Part shown: positions 15,360 through 21,494 of the stretch, in pieces
Numbering within the stretch: position 1 is the stretch's first letter
How the letters are laid out: each line of letters opens with the position of its first letter
Virus record (IMG/VR): IMGVR_UViG_3300018020_000011
Location: 1-39,400 of that record
Length of the DNA stretch: 39,400 bases
Origin: a virus
Reading direction: 5' to 3' (one strand)
The notes under the pieces: model-generated
Database searches by the model: none
What the model was told of the DNA's origin: nothing
The model's input: only the letters and a program-made list of their open reading frames with translations
Made by a program: the position numbers and the translations under genes

Positions 15360-15839
15360 TTAACTCCCTTTCAAGACTTCTTTTTCGATGCGCTGCGCTA
15401 GATATTCTTTCATCGCTTCGATCGCTTCCATCTTCTTCGCTTCGTATGCCGGACGCAGAAAAGGCTTCGCCGCCATCTTCGACGTACCGAATTCGATGAA
15501 ACGCCACCAGAAGGGAAATAACTTCGTGAAGCGATCTTTGTATCCAGCGATGCCCACAAAAAAAGTCACTGCATATTGAGTTCTTCGTTTCTGCCAGGAG
15601 GCTATCTTCTTTCTCATGAAGCCGGGAGGCACTATAACCTTCTGGCCGCTGAATTTCTTGATGAGCGCCTTTTCGGCGACGAGGGCGCGCAGCCTGGCTT
15701 CTGTGCGGAAAACATTGGCGCCGGCGCGGACGCCGCCCACCAGGATCTTCTTCTCAAGTTTCACCGGAAAATCATTGAGGGTCTTCTCCAGATCGGCAAG
15801 ACCCGTTATTTTAACCGATTCCGTGCTTATATCGTTCAT
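15360..15839 (-). CDS. HK97 gp10-like tail completion/neck protein
   Basis: The 159-residue protein has the HK97-gp10 pattern: ITGLADLEKTLNDFPVKLEKKILVGGVRAGANVFRTEAR at the start and FWWRFIEFGTSKMAAKPFLRPAYEAKK at the end. Such proteins complete the head-proximal end of the tail. Its place is unusual: it lies between the tail chaperone T frame (ATGA overlap) and the tape measure gene, not with the other completion genes near 17.3-18.0 kb. Confidence 0.82.
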   Translation of the reverse strand: MNDISTESVKITGLADLEKTLNDFPVKLEKKILVGGVRAGANVFRTEARLRALVAEKALIKKFSGQKVIVPPGFMRKKIASWQKRRTQYAVTFFVGIAGYKDRFTKLFPFWWRFIEFGTSKMAAKPFLRPAYEAKKMEAIEAMKEYLAQRIEKEVLKGS

Positions 15840-16500
15840 GCCCCGAATACCCTTGTTGCGTACGCCTCGAGTTCTTCTACCGTCAATTGTCTCTCCTTCA
15901 CTTCCGGAGCGTCACAAAAGTTCATGAAATCGGCGGCCGTGAAGGGCTCGGGACGCGCCTTCGAATCCCTGTTTATATTTGCGGTCAGGGCCATTTGCTG
16001 CCCGTGCCTCAGCTCCGCCCTGTATTCCCCGAATGGATCTATATTGCTGTAATTAAGCCAGCCGTTGAGTTGGCGCGCCGTCAGGCACTGGAGGAGATGA
16101 TCGGGATGAGGAAATCCCAGGTGAAGCGCCAGCCGGTAGAGGAACAATTCCCGCGGCCGGCTCCTTAATTTTTTGATTCGTCTCCCGCAAGGCCGTTCAT
16201 GCGCCGCGCCGCCCGAGCAAGCGCGCTGAATCGCGCAGACGCCGCCTTCTCCAGAAGCGCCGCGTCCTCATCCGAAAAGATGCGGTTCCCGGCATCGTCG
16301 ACCACACTCTTGGCGACAAGGGCGGGAATAAACTTCGACATGACGATATCGCCGCTCTCGTTTTGGAGTTCCTTCCGGGTATAGAGATCCATCAGGTCCT
16401 TTGCCCCGATTTCGGAGAGAATCACTTCTCCGCCTTCCACGGCGATCGTTTCCTGCTTCAGCTTCATCAATTCGAGAAGCGCATTTCTGTCAAGGCTCAT
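15836..16500 (-). CDS. Tail assembly chaperone frameshift product (gpGT-like)
   Basis: Two overlapping frames form a lambda G/GT pair. The first, 16500-16165, gives a 111-residue gpG-like protein. The second, in the -1 frame and open through the slippery site down to 15836, encodes LALHLGFPHPDHLLQCLTARQLNGWLNYSNIDPFGEYRAELRHGQ, typical of tail assembly protein T. A slip would make one 221-residue protein. In lambda, G and GT bind the tape measure protein and help the tube polymerise; both must be made in a set ratio. The T frame has no ribosome site of its own, which supports the fusion. Confidence 0.75.
16165..16500 (-). CDS. Tail assembly chaperone (gpG-like)
   Basis: This is the unshifted product: 111 residues, MSLDRNALLELMKLKQETIAVEGGEVILSEIGAKDLMDLY..., ending AGDESKN. 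The size, place just after the tail tube gene and acidic helical end fit the gpG class. AAGGTG lies before the ATG, in the 19 bases between the tRNA 3' end and the start codon. The slippery site lies in its last three codons. Confidence 0.75.
   Translation of the reverse strand: MSLDRNALLELMKLKQETIAVEGGEVILSEIGAKDLMDLYTRKELQNESGDIVMSKFIPALVAKSVVDDAGNRIFSDEDAALLEKAASARFSALARAARRMNGLAGDESKN
16168..16174 (-). promoter_or_regulatory. -1 programmed ribosomal frameshift site (A AAA AAT)
   Basis: Read on the minus strand in the gpG frame, ...TCA AAA AAT TAA: the heptamer A-AAA-AAT has the X-XXY-YYZ form and lies directly before the stop. A -1 slip continues TTA AGG AGC into the T frame. A GC-rich stretch follows (GGAGCCGGCCGCGGG), which could pair and slow the ribosome. 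Confidence 0.75.
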
Positions 16501-16519
16501 AAATCACCTTTTCAATCTT

Positions 16520-16595
16520 TGGTAGCGAGGGAGGGAGTCGAACCCTCTATTTTCAGCTTATGAGGCTGATGAGATAACCGTTTCTCCACCTCGCG
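16520..16595 (-). tRNA. tRNA with CAU anticodon (Met or Ile2 type), inside the tail operon
   Basis: The 76 bases fold into a full cloverleaf: acceptor stem GCGAGG/CCTCGC with a C1-U72 mismatch at the end, D stem GAGA/TCTC with an AACGGTTA loop, anticodon stem TCAGC/GCTGA around CTCATAA, five-base variable loop, T stem GAGGG/CCCTC with loop TTCGACT, discriminator A and encoded CCA. The anticodon is CAU. It lacks the three G-C pairs of initiator tRNA, so it is an elongator Met tRNA or, if C34 becomes lysidine, tRNA-Ile2 reading AUA. It lies between the tail tube gene (11 bases) and the chaperone gene (20 bases) on the same strand, so it must be cut out of the late message. Confidence 0.93.
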
Positions 16596-16605
16596 AAATC
16601 CAATT

Positions 16606-17271
16606 TTATGACCTGGTCACGGCGCCGCTGATCTGTATTTCAAAACTTCCGGTCTGCACACCGTCAACTGCCGCATCCGGCAGCGTCCCGAATTTCAGGA
16701 TGGAGCCGCTAAAGGTCCTGATGCTTCCGCCCGTCAAGACCACCTTGAAGGCGCACACGACGGAGCCGACAAAAGCGGCAAGAGCCGCCTGCTGACCGGG
16801 ATCGCTGACTTTCTCGAAATATTCCATTGCGACGGTGCCATTGTCGATAAGGCCCGACTCGAATTCCTTTGCCAGACTATCCAGATCCGTAACATCGATC
16901 TTGCTTGCCTGCGCCCCGGCCGGTTTAATGGATTTGATCTCCTTGATCTGTGTCCAGTCCGCCGGCGTCGCGTGTGCCGTGCCGATGGTGATCGTCTTTC
17001 CGGCCGTATTTATATCGACCGCGAAAGTGTCGTTGACGGCGCCTGTTGCGACGTGATGGGCGACTGCCGTCTGGCCGTTGATCAGGGCATCATCTCCCCC
17101 GGCGAAATTACTGTCGAAGGTTACGACGTCGCCGTTGGCAATGCCTGCATGGCCGGTCATGGCCAGGATAGTCGGATAACCGCACACGATTGCCGTCAGG
17201 GCCTCCGATGCGCCGGCCGCCCCGGCAATATAAATTTTACATCCCTGTGCTAATTGAGCTGCGATAGACAT
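16606..17271 (-). CDS. Major tail tube protein
   Basis: The 221-residue protein shows the siphophage tail tube pattern in its second half: ASKIDVTDLDSLAKEFESGLIDNGTVAMEYFE, then DPGQQAALAAFVGSVVCAFKVVL and GSILKFGTLPDAAVDGVQTGSFEIQISG, which match lambda gpV-like proteins. The N-terminal part (residues 1-105) holds an extra Gly/Ala/Asp-rich beta segment. A good AGGAGGACA site precedes the ATG. It follows the tail terminator-like gene and is followed by the tRNA. Confidence 0.88.
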   Translation of the reverse strand: MSIAAQLAQGCKIYIAGAAGASEALTAIVCGYPTILAMTGHAGIANGDVVTFDSNFAGGDDALINGQTAVAHHVATGAVNDTFAVDINTAGKTITIGTAHATPADWTQIKEIKSIKPAGAQASKIDVTDLDSLAKEFESGLIDNGTVAMEYFEKVSDPGQQAALAAFVGSVVCAFKVVLTGGSIRTFSGSILKFGTLPDAAVDGVQTGSFEIQISGAVTRS

Positions 17272-17297
17272 GTTTATGTCCTCCTTTGATTAAAATT

Positions 17298-17705
17298 TTA
17301 GCTTCCGCAGTTAAAATCCATGTGACTGTAAAATCGACGCGTTTCCTCTTCAAAGCCGTCCACCGCGACGGAAGAAGAAAAATTGAATAAGGCCAAAGCA
17401 TTCGTATCCGGATCCGACGTCTGTGCGAGAACCGACGCGGCAGCCATAGCCGCATTCACGGCGGCTACGGCAGCCACCAGGTACGACGTATTCACGGCAT
17501 AGACACTGATCTGCACGCGCGGCCTCTCGGTGCCGGTGTCTCCCTCAAGATCCTCCCAGCACTCGCCGCCCAGGATCGAAAAGACGCCAAATGTTTCTGC
17601 AACGGCCCCTGCGGATCCGTCCGGGTCCGGATGCTGTATATAGTAAAGCTCGCCTTTGAAAACCGGCTGGTTCAAAATAGCGTCTATGTGCTCCTGGATG
17701 TTCAT
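17298..17705 (-). CDS. Tail terminator/completion protein (DUF3168-like)
   Basis: The start codon at 17705 shares a base with the stop of the head closure gene (TGATG); the same frame upstream is only an overlap without a ribosome site. The 135 residues (MNIQEHIDAILNQPVFKGELYYIQHPDPDGSAG...RPRVQISVYAVNTSYLVAAVAAVNAAM) have the length and build of small tail terminator proteins, and the gene order head closure, terminator, tube is canonical. Identity at sequence level is weak, so position counts most. Confidence 0.6.
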   Translation of the reverse strand: MNIQEHIDAILNQPVFKGELYYIQHPDPDGSAGAVAETFGVFSILGGECWEDLEGDTGTERPRVQISVYAVNTSYLVAAVAAVNAAMAAASVLAQTSDPDTNALALFNFSSSVAVDGFEEETRRFYSHMDFNCGS

Positions 17706-18034
17706 CAGATTCCCTTCACTCCCGATTGGCACATGATGTTTATCTCGCGGCGCCGCAGTCCGACGTCGTCCGGTTTCCCGATAATGCTGTAGATCGTCCC
17801 ATTTGCGTCGACTATGCGCATATTCGCCCTCAGATTCGGAATATAGCGGACGGTGATTCTGTAATCCGCGCCCGGCCATGCCGCCTGTGCATTCGCGCGG
17901 TCGTAGCTTTTGAGCTCGTTGATGGACGCCCAGGCCTGCCTGAATGTTTCCCAAGTGGTCGACGCCACGCCGGCGCTCTTTGTGATCACCGGCATCTGGA
18001 TCGTGATCCTGTGTCTGAGGTCTCCGGATCTCAT
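17705..18034 (-). CDS. Head closure / head-tail adaptor protein
   Basis: The start MRSGDLRHRITIQMPV and the WETFRQAWASINELKS and IIGKPDDVGLRRREINIMC segments are those of the phage head-tail adaptor family (SPP1 gp16-like), which seals the connector below the portal. Length of 109 residues is normal. It overlaps the connector gene by four bases and the next gene by one. Confidence 0.85.
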   Translation of the reverse strand: MRSGDLRHRITIQMPVITKSAGVASTTWETFRQAWASINELKSYDRANAQAAWPGADYRITVRYIPNLRANMRIVDANGTIYSIIGKPDDVGLRRREINIMCQSGVKGI

Positions 18035-19293
18035 AGGAAATCATCCCAAAGTTTGACGCTTGCCAATAATCTCTGCGGAACCACGTTTTCATCGATGGCG
18101 GCTCTGCTCGTGGCTTCGATAAAGGACTCGCGATGCTCGTACATGTCGGCTGCGATCATTTTTATGGCGGCCTTTATCTTATAGGGGACGAGCGTTGCGT
18201 CTGTCCATCCGCAGACGAACCTGATCGAGATCGGATGCGAAGGAAAGAGCATACCCGTCGGCCAAACGATTCCCCAGGGAAGAACGATGCGGCCGCACTG
18301 CTCGCCGTTGGTCTCCACGATATAGTCCGTATTCTCGACCAGGGTAGTCTCCACGCCATTGACGTCCTTCCATTTGACGTACGTCACGCTCTGCAGGTTC
18401 CCGAACGGCAGCCTCATATAGTAATTGTCCAGGTAGCGATTCTGGAAATAGGCATTCTGGTACTGTTGCCCCGAATGCAGGGAAGGAATGCCGCGATGGC
18501 CCCAGCGTCCCGGCCAGTTCGGCGGGAAATAATCCCACGTCTGCGTCAGAAGGACGCGCCTGGTCATGTCCTCCACATGTTCCCTCGCTGCAACGAGAAT
18601 CGTCGTCAGCAGGTCATCGTCCGTCGCTGTGGAGGCATTCCTGAGGATATCAACGCCGAACTCGCAAGACGCCATAAGGACTTTTGCCACAACGCGGATG
18701 TATGCCTTCGATCCGGTATAGGCCTTTGAGAAAGTGGCGTTGTCGTTGGCAGTCGTCACCTGGGTAAAGGCACCTCCGGTCCAGTCCGTGAAATGCGCGT
18801 CGACGTTGTCGTCGGATTCCTGGATCTTTACATCCAGGGTGGCCGTAGCGGCATTCGTGCCGGAGACGAGGTCGACCAACGCCTGGTATCCGAGGACATC
18901 AACGGCGGCGCCAAGAATTGTATATCCCGTGGCAAAAGTCGGGTTGGCTGCGCCCTGGTCCGCGGAATTCGTTCCGTTCGAGATTATCTCGCCCAGGGTG
19001 AAGGCTCCAGACCTGCTCTTGACGATATAGGTTTTCGTTGTGATCACCGTGACGATGAGACAGGTTTCATGGCTTGTGGCCCCGGTAAGCGTGTCGCCGG
19101 CTGCCCACCCTGTCCCACCGGGCGCGACGTCGAGAGTCAACAGTTCATAATCGATGCCATATGACTTCGGCGCAATAGATTGCGTCGAATCCACGTTATC
19201 GGCAAAGGATCCCGAATCCAGACGCAGATGGTCCTTCAGCTCCTGCAGGCTTATCGGCTCAATTGTCGGGGCCACGTAGCGAATGAGTTTCAT
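18031..19293 (-). CDS. Head-tail connector (gp6-like) with a large inserted beta region
   Basis: Start 19293 is preceded by AAGGA; the frame extends further but without a site. The ends match gp6/gp8-like connectors: PISLQELKDHLRLDSGSF at the start, then TDDDLLTTILVAAREHVEDMTRRVLLTQTWDYF and the C-terminus up to KIKAAIKMIAADMYEHRE. Normally the first helix and the DDLLT helix are nearly adjacent; here about 190 residues (33-222) are inserted. They hold one module with AAGDTLTGATS...GAFTLGEIIS and one with ATLDVKIQESDDN...FTQVTTANDNA..., both beta-rich types seen in phage structural proteins. The insert should project from the neck. Confidence 0.82.
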   Translation of the reverse strand: MKLIRYVAPTIEPISLQELKDHLRLDSGSFADNVDSTQSIAPKSYGIDYELLTLDVAPGGTGWAAGDTLTGATSHETCLIVTVITTKTYIVKSRSGAFTLGEIISNGTNSADQGAANPTFATGYTILGAAVDVLGYQALVDLVSGTNAATATLDVKIQESDDNVDAHFTDWTGGAFTQVTTANDNATFSKAYTGSKAYIRVVAKVLMASCEFGVDILRNASTATDDDLLTTILVAAREHVEDMTRRVLLTQTWDYFPPNWPGRWGHRGIPSLHSGQQYQNAYFQNRYLDNYYMRLPFGNLQSVTYVKWKDVNGVETTLVENTDYIVETNGEQCGRIVLPWGIVWPTGMLFPSHPISIRFVCGWTDATLVPYKIKAAIKMIAADMYEHRESFIEATSRAAIDENVVPQRLLASVKLWDDFL

Positions 19294-19339
19294 GTCATTT
19301 TCCTTATGCAGAGAATTCGTGATCTTCGGACTTTTGCCA

Positions 19340-19672
19340 TTACGTCTTCGCTTCTGCCGCCGGCGCCACTGCTGGCCCTGCCGCCGGCCCTTCCGGCGGT
19401 CCTGTTTGATTCGGATTTGCCCATTTTCGCACAAGAGCAAAGATGCCGTTCGATTCAACGCCGGGATGAAAGACAGCAATCGCTTGAAGAACGGCAAACG
19501 CTGTCGTGGGAATCAATGCCATCACAGTCGAAAAATTCTGCCAGAACCAGGTGCACCAGTCATTCGATAGGAATATCATGTTCATCCTGCTGGATTGAAT
19601 CGCCAGGGCGACGACAGCAGCAACGACGAGAAAAACCGTCAAGAAGATCAGAGACACGAGGAGTTTCTTCAT
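19340..19672 (-). CDS. Putative holin (two membrane segments)
   Basis: The ATG at 19672 is chosen because GAGGAGG lies just upstream; the reading frame before it overlaps the neighbouring gene. The 110-residue protein has a hydrophobic N-terminal helix (LLVSLIFLTVFLVVAAVVALAI, residues 4-25), a Trp-rich segment (SNDWCTWFWQNFSTVM) and a second hydrophobic helix (ALIPTTAFAVLQAIAVF), then a Pro/Ala-rich tail. Two helices, size and place in the lysis block fit a holin, but the role is inferred. Confidence 0.55.
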   Translation of the reverse strand: MKKLLVSLIFLTVFLVVAAVVALAIQSSRMNMIFLSNDWCTWFWQNFSTVMALIPTTAFAVLQAIAVFHPGVESNGIFALVRKWANPNQTGPPEGPAAGPAVAPAAEAKT

Positions 19673-19682
19673 GGCCGCCTCC

Positions 19683-20054
19683 TCACTTCGCCGGATCTGT
19701 CGAAGCCGCCGGCGCAGAACTAGGCTGTGCATTCACGGCTGCGATTCCGCTGTCTATGACCGCTTGAATCAGCGGCTGATACGTCGTGAAACTTTCTTTC
19801 GCCCCGCCCGTAAGGGTAGCAGACAATCCATCGAACATCACCTTAGCCGCTGCCTGAACCGCATTCGCCTTTGCTGCACCATTCGACTTAGGCGAGATTG
19901 CCTCAACAGCATCCATTAGGGCAGGCACGCCCTCGATAACCGCTCCGACTATCGGATTGGAGGCTGTCGCAACCCCGCCAACTACGGGTATTGCCGCCTT
20001 TGCTACGGGTAAAAGAAAAGTCATAAAACTCTTGAAAAATGATCCTAAACTCAT
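19683..20054 (-). CDS. Small hydrophobic lysis-block protein
   Basis: The 123-residue product starts MSLGSFFKSFMTFLLPVAKAAIPVVGGVATASNPIVGAVIEG, with weakly hydrophobic, Gly/Ala-rich helices rather than clear membrane spans, and a Pro/Ala/Ser-rich end. It lies between the papain-like hydrolase and the holin-like gene. It might be a holin partner or membrane-active peptide; no family is recognised. Confidence 0.5.
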   Translation of the reverse strand: MSLGSFFKSFMTFLLPVAKAAIPVVGGVATASNPIVGAVIEGVPALMDAVEAISPKSNGAAKANAVQAAAKVMFDGLSATLTGGAKESFTTYQPLIQAVIDSGIAAVNAQPSSAPAASTDPAK

Positions 20055-20091
20055 AACGTCCTCCTTCTATTTTGCCTTCCGGCGGTTAAAG

Positions 20092-20634
20092 TTAAAGTAT
20101 TTGTATCCGCTCTTTCCAGCGCGGCACCATTTCTTCTAATTCACCGGGCCACCATGCCGTGTCGCCCGTTTTTGCTCCATGCCAGATATAAACTGCCTCG
20201 GCACACCAAACTATGTGATCGCTCTCCTCAAGGTTGATCGTCTGATGGCCTTTGAGCTGTTTAATCAATCCGCCCCAATCATACGAAGTGCCTAGAGAGG
20301 CTGGATGCGGCGGGAAAGCCCTTTCTTCTATCTGCGGAATCTCTATCCTGTATTCATTCTTCAGCGGATACCAATATGCTTTGCCTTTGTAGTTCTGTAA
20401 AACATTGGATAGATAATCTCCCTGTACTCCGCCCGACACAGCTTCATGCAAATATCTTCTCCGCACTCCAGTGTATGGAGATTCCATGAGGACGATCATT
20501 CCCGTATGGTTCGTATCCCTTCCTGTCTTCCAGCGGATCTCCGGCCCGGGGATATCGGCCCCTGCAAATTCTACGACGTCTCCCGTTCCCATTTGATCGC
20601 ATACTGGACTGTATAGAGCCAGATTGTCGCTCAT
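20092..20634 (-). CDS. Permuted NlpC/P60 (YiiX-like) papain-fold hydrolase
   Basis: The order of catalytic residues is permuted: GDVVEFAG at residues 18-25, then NHTGMIV with His43, and a late Cys in IVWCAEAVYIWHG (Cys144), preceded by YDWGGL (118-123). This matches the permuted papain-like amidases (YaeF/YiiX, DUF830). Such enzymes cleave amide bonds in peptidoglycan peptides or lipid amides. With a GH108 glycosidase two genes upstream it may be a second wall-degrading activity. No signal peptide is present, so it would leave the cell through the holin, if at all. Confidence 0.65.
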   Translation of the reverse strand: MSDNLALYSPVCDQMGTGDVVEFAGADIPGPEIRWKTGRDTNHTGMIVLMESPYTGVRRRYLHEAVSGGVQGDYLSNVLQNYKGKAYWYPLKNEYRIEIPQIEERAFPPHPASLGTSYDWGGLIKQLKGHQTINLEESDHIVWCAEAVYIWHGAKTGDTAWWPGELEEMVPRWKERIQIL

Positions 20635-20647
20635 GTCTTCTTGCCTT

Positions 20648-20959
20648 CTACCTTTCCTGTCTTTGCCTGCGCTTTTGGTCGTCTCTGATCTCTGACAAGA
20701 GAACCTTAATGCCTGACAGGTCTTCCCGGGACTGGGCTATCGTTTCCTTGGCTGCCTTGAGATCTTCCTTGATAACTACGTGAGTGCTCTCAATCACGCA
20801 CATTCTATTCTCATGGTCGACGCTCTTCGCTGACACCCAACCTACCCAGGCAGAAGTTAAAAGAGTGCCTACACTGACGACAACAGTTATGATCGTCTTG
20901 ACATTGCTCTTCATGGCTCCGTTGGATATCCTGATAACCTCATGCGTGGGTTCACCCAT
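20648..20959 (-). CDS. Membrane-anchored coiled-coil protein, possible spanin or holin partner
   Basis: The 103-residue protein has one membrane helix (about 21-43, TIITVVVSVGTLLTSAWVGW) followed by a long charged helix (VIKEDLKAAKETIAQSREDLSGIKVLLSEIRDDQKRR) with heptad spacing. This N-in anchor plus coiled coil is the layout of inner-membrane spanins, but there is no embedded lipoprotein partner. It starts 12 bases after the endolysin and ends with TAG. Confidence 0.5.
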   Translation of the reverse strand: MGEPTHEVIRISNGAMKSNVKTIITVVVSVGTLLTSAWVGWVSAKSVDHENRMCVIESTHVVIKEDLKAAKETIAQSREDLSGIKVLLSEIRDDQKRRQRQER

Positions 20960-20970
20960 AAGAATGTCCT

Positions 20971-21402
20971 CTATAAGTGCTTACGAATTTCTTCGTTCAA
21001 TCTCAGGACCCTGAACACATGACCCTTCACATATTCCGGCTTCGAACGGCGCAGGTATCTCTCCATCCGGAGGAGCTGGTAGTCCTGCCAATTCTGCGGG
21101 TTCTCGGATAAGAGTTCCTTATTACCGACGCCGGGAAGTTTGGGATCGTTCTGTGGATTGACCGCCGAATCGAAGAGGCATACATCGAAAGGGAAGGGTG
21201 CATCATCGCATCCCTGCGGAATCCAATATTCTTCGAGATAGACCTTCTTCGCATGATCGACGGTCGTGTTGGCATCGATCTCCGGATGATATCTCTTTGC
21301 TAGGCCCCAGATCGTGAATCCACCCGCATCATTCGGATCGTCAGAAGGCTTCCCCTCGAGACCAATCGTCAATTGAAATCCCAGATCAAAAGATTCTCTC
21401 AT
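20971..21402 (-). CDS. GH108 endolysin (N-acetylmuramidase)
   Basis: The N-terminal motif LTIGLEGKPSDDPNDAGGFTIWGLAKRYHP matches the glycoside hydrolase 108 start (EGG...NDPxDxGGxTxxG), with Glu16 as the probable catalytic acid. The middle (YLEEYWIPQGCDD, FPFDVCLFDSAVNP) agrees with the family. At 143 residues it is short for the family (usually 160-180) and lacks a clear C-terminal wall-binding domain. No signal or anchor is seen, so it needs the holin. Its ATG overlaps the stop of the zinc-ribbon miniprotein gene. Confidence 0.85.
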   Translation of the reverse strand: MRESFDLGFQLTIGLEGKPSDDPNDAGGFTIWGLAKRYHPEIDANTTVDHAKKVYLEEYWIPQGCDDAPFPFDVCLFDSAVNPQNDPKLPGVGNKELLSENPQNWQDYQLLRMERYLRRSKPEYVKGHVFRVLRLNEEIRKHL

Positions 21403-21491
21403 TTTTCCTTCTCCTTTAGCTCACCGCATTGCTCGCATCTCAATGAATGCTCCTGATTGCAATGTTTGCATCTTGGGCACATCCATTTCAT
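21399..21491 (-). CDS. 30-residue zinc-ribbon miniprotein coupled to the endolysin
   Basis: The frame ATG-AAA-TGG-ATG-TGC encodes MKWMCPRCKHCNQEHSLRCE followed by QCGELKEKEK: two Cys pairs (CPRC at 5-8, CEQC at 19-22) with a third Cys at 11 and the spacing of a zinc ribbon. It begins four bases after the stop of the beta-helix gene and ends ATGA over the endolysin start, so it may set endolysin translation by coupling. The ribosome site is weak (GGTAAAAG). Too short for most gene callers. Confidence 0.6.
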   Translation of the reverse strand: MKWMCPRCKHCNQEHSLRCEQCGELKEKEK

Positions 21492-21494
21492 CTT

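Noticed and set aside
16520-16595. tRNA gene as a prophage attachment site
   Set aside because: The tRNA is complete, lies within the tail operon and has no integrase or repeated 3' end nearby.
19294-19497. Basic N-terminal extension of the connector
   Set aside because: Arg-rich translation of the opposite frame of the holin-like gene; AAGGA supports the start at 19293.
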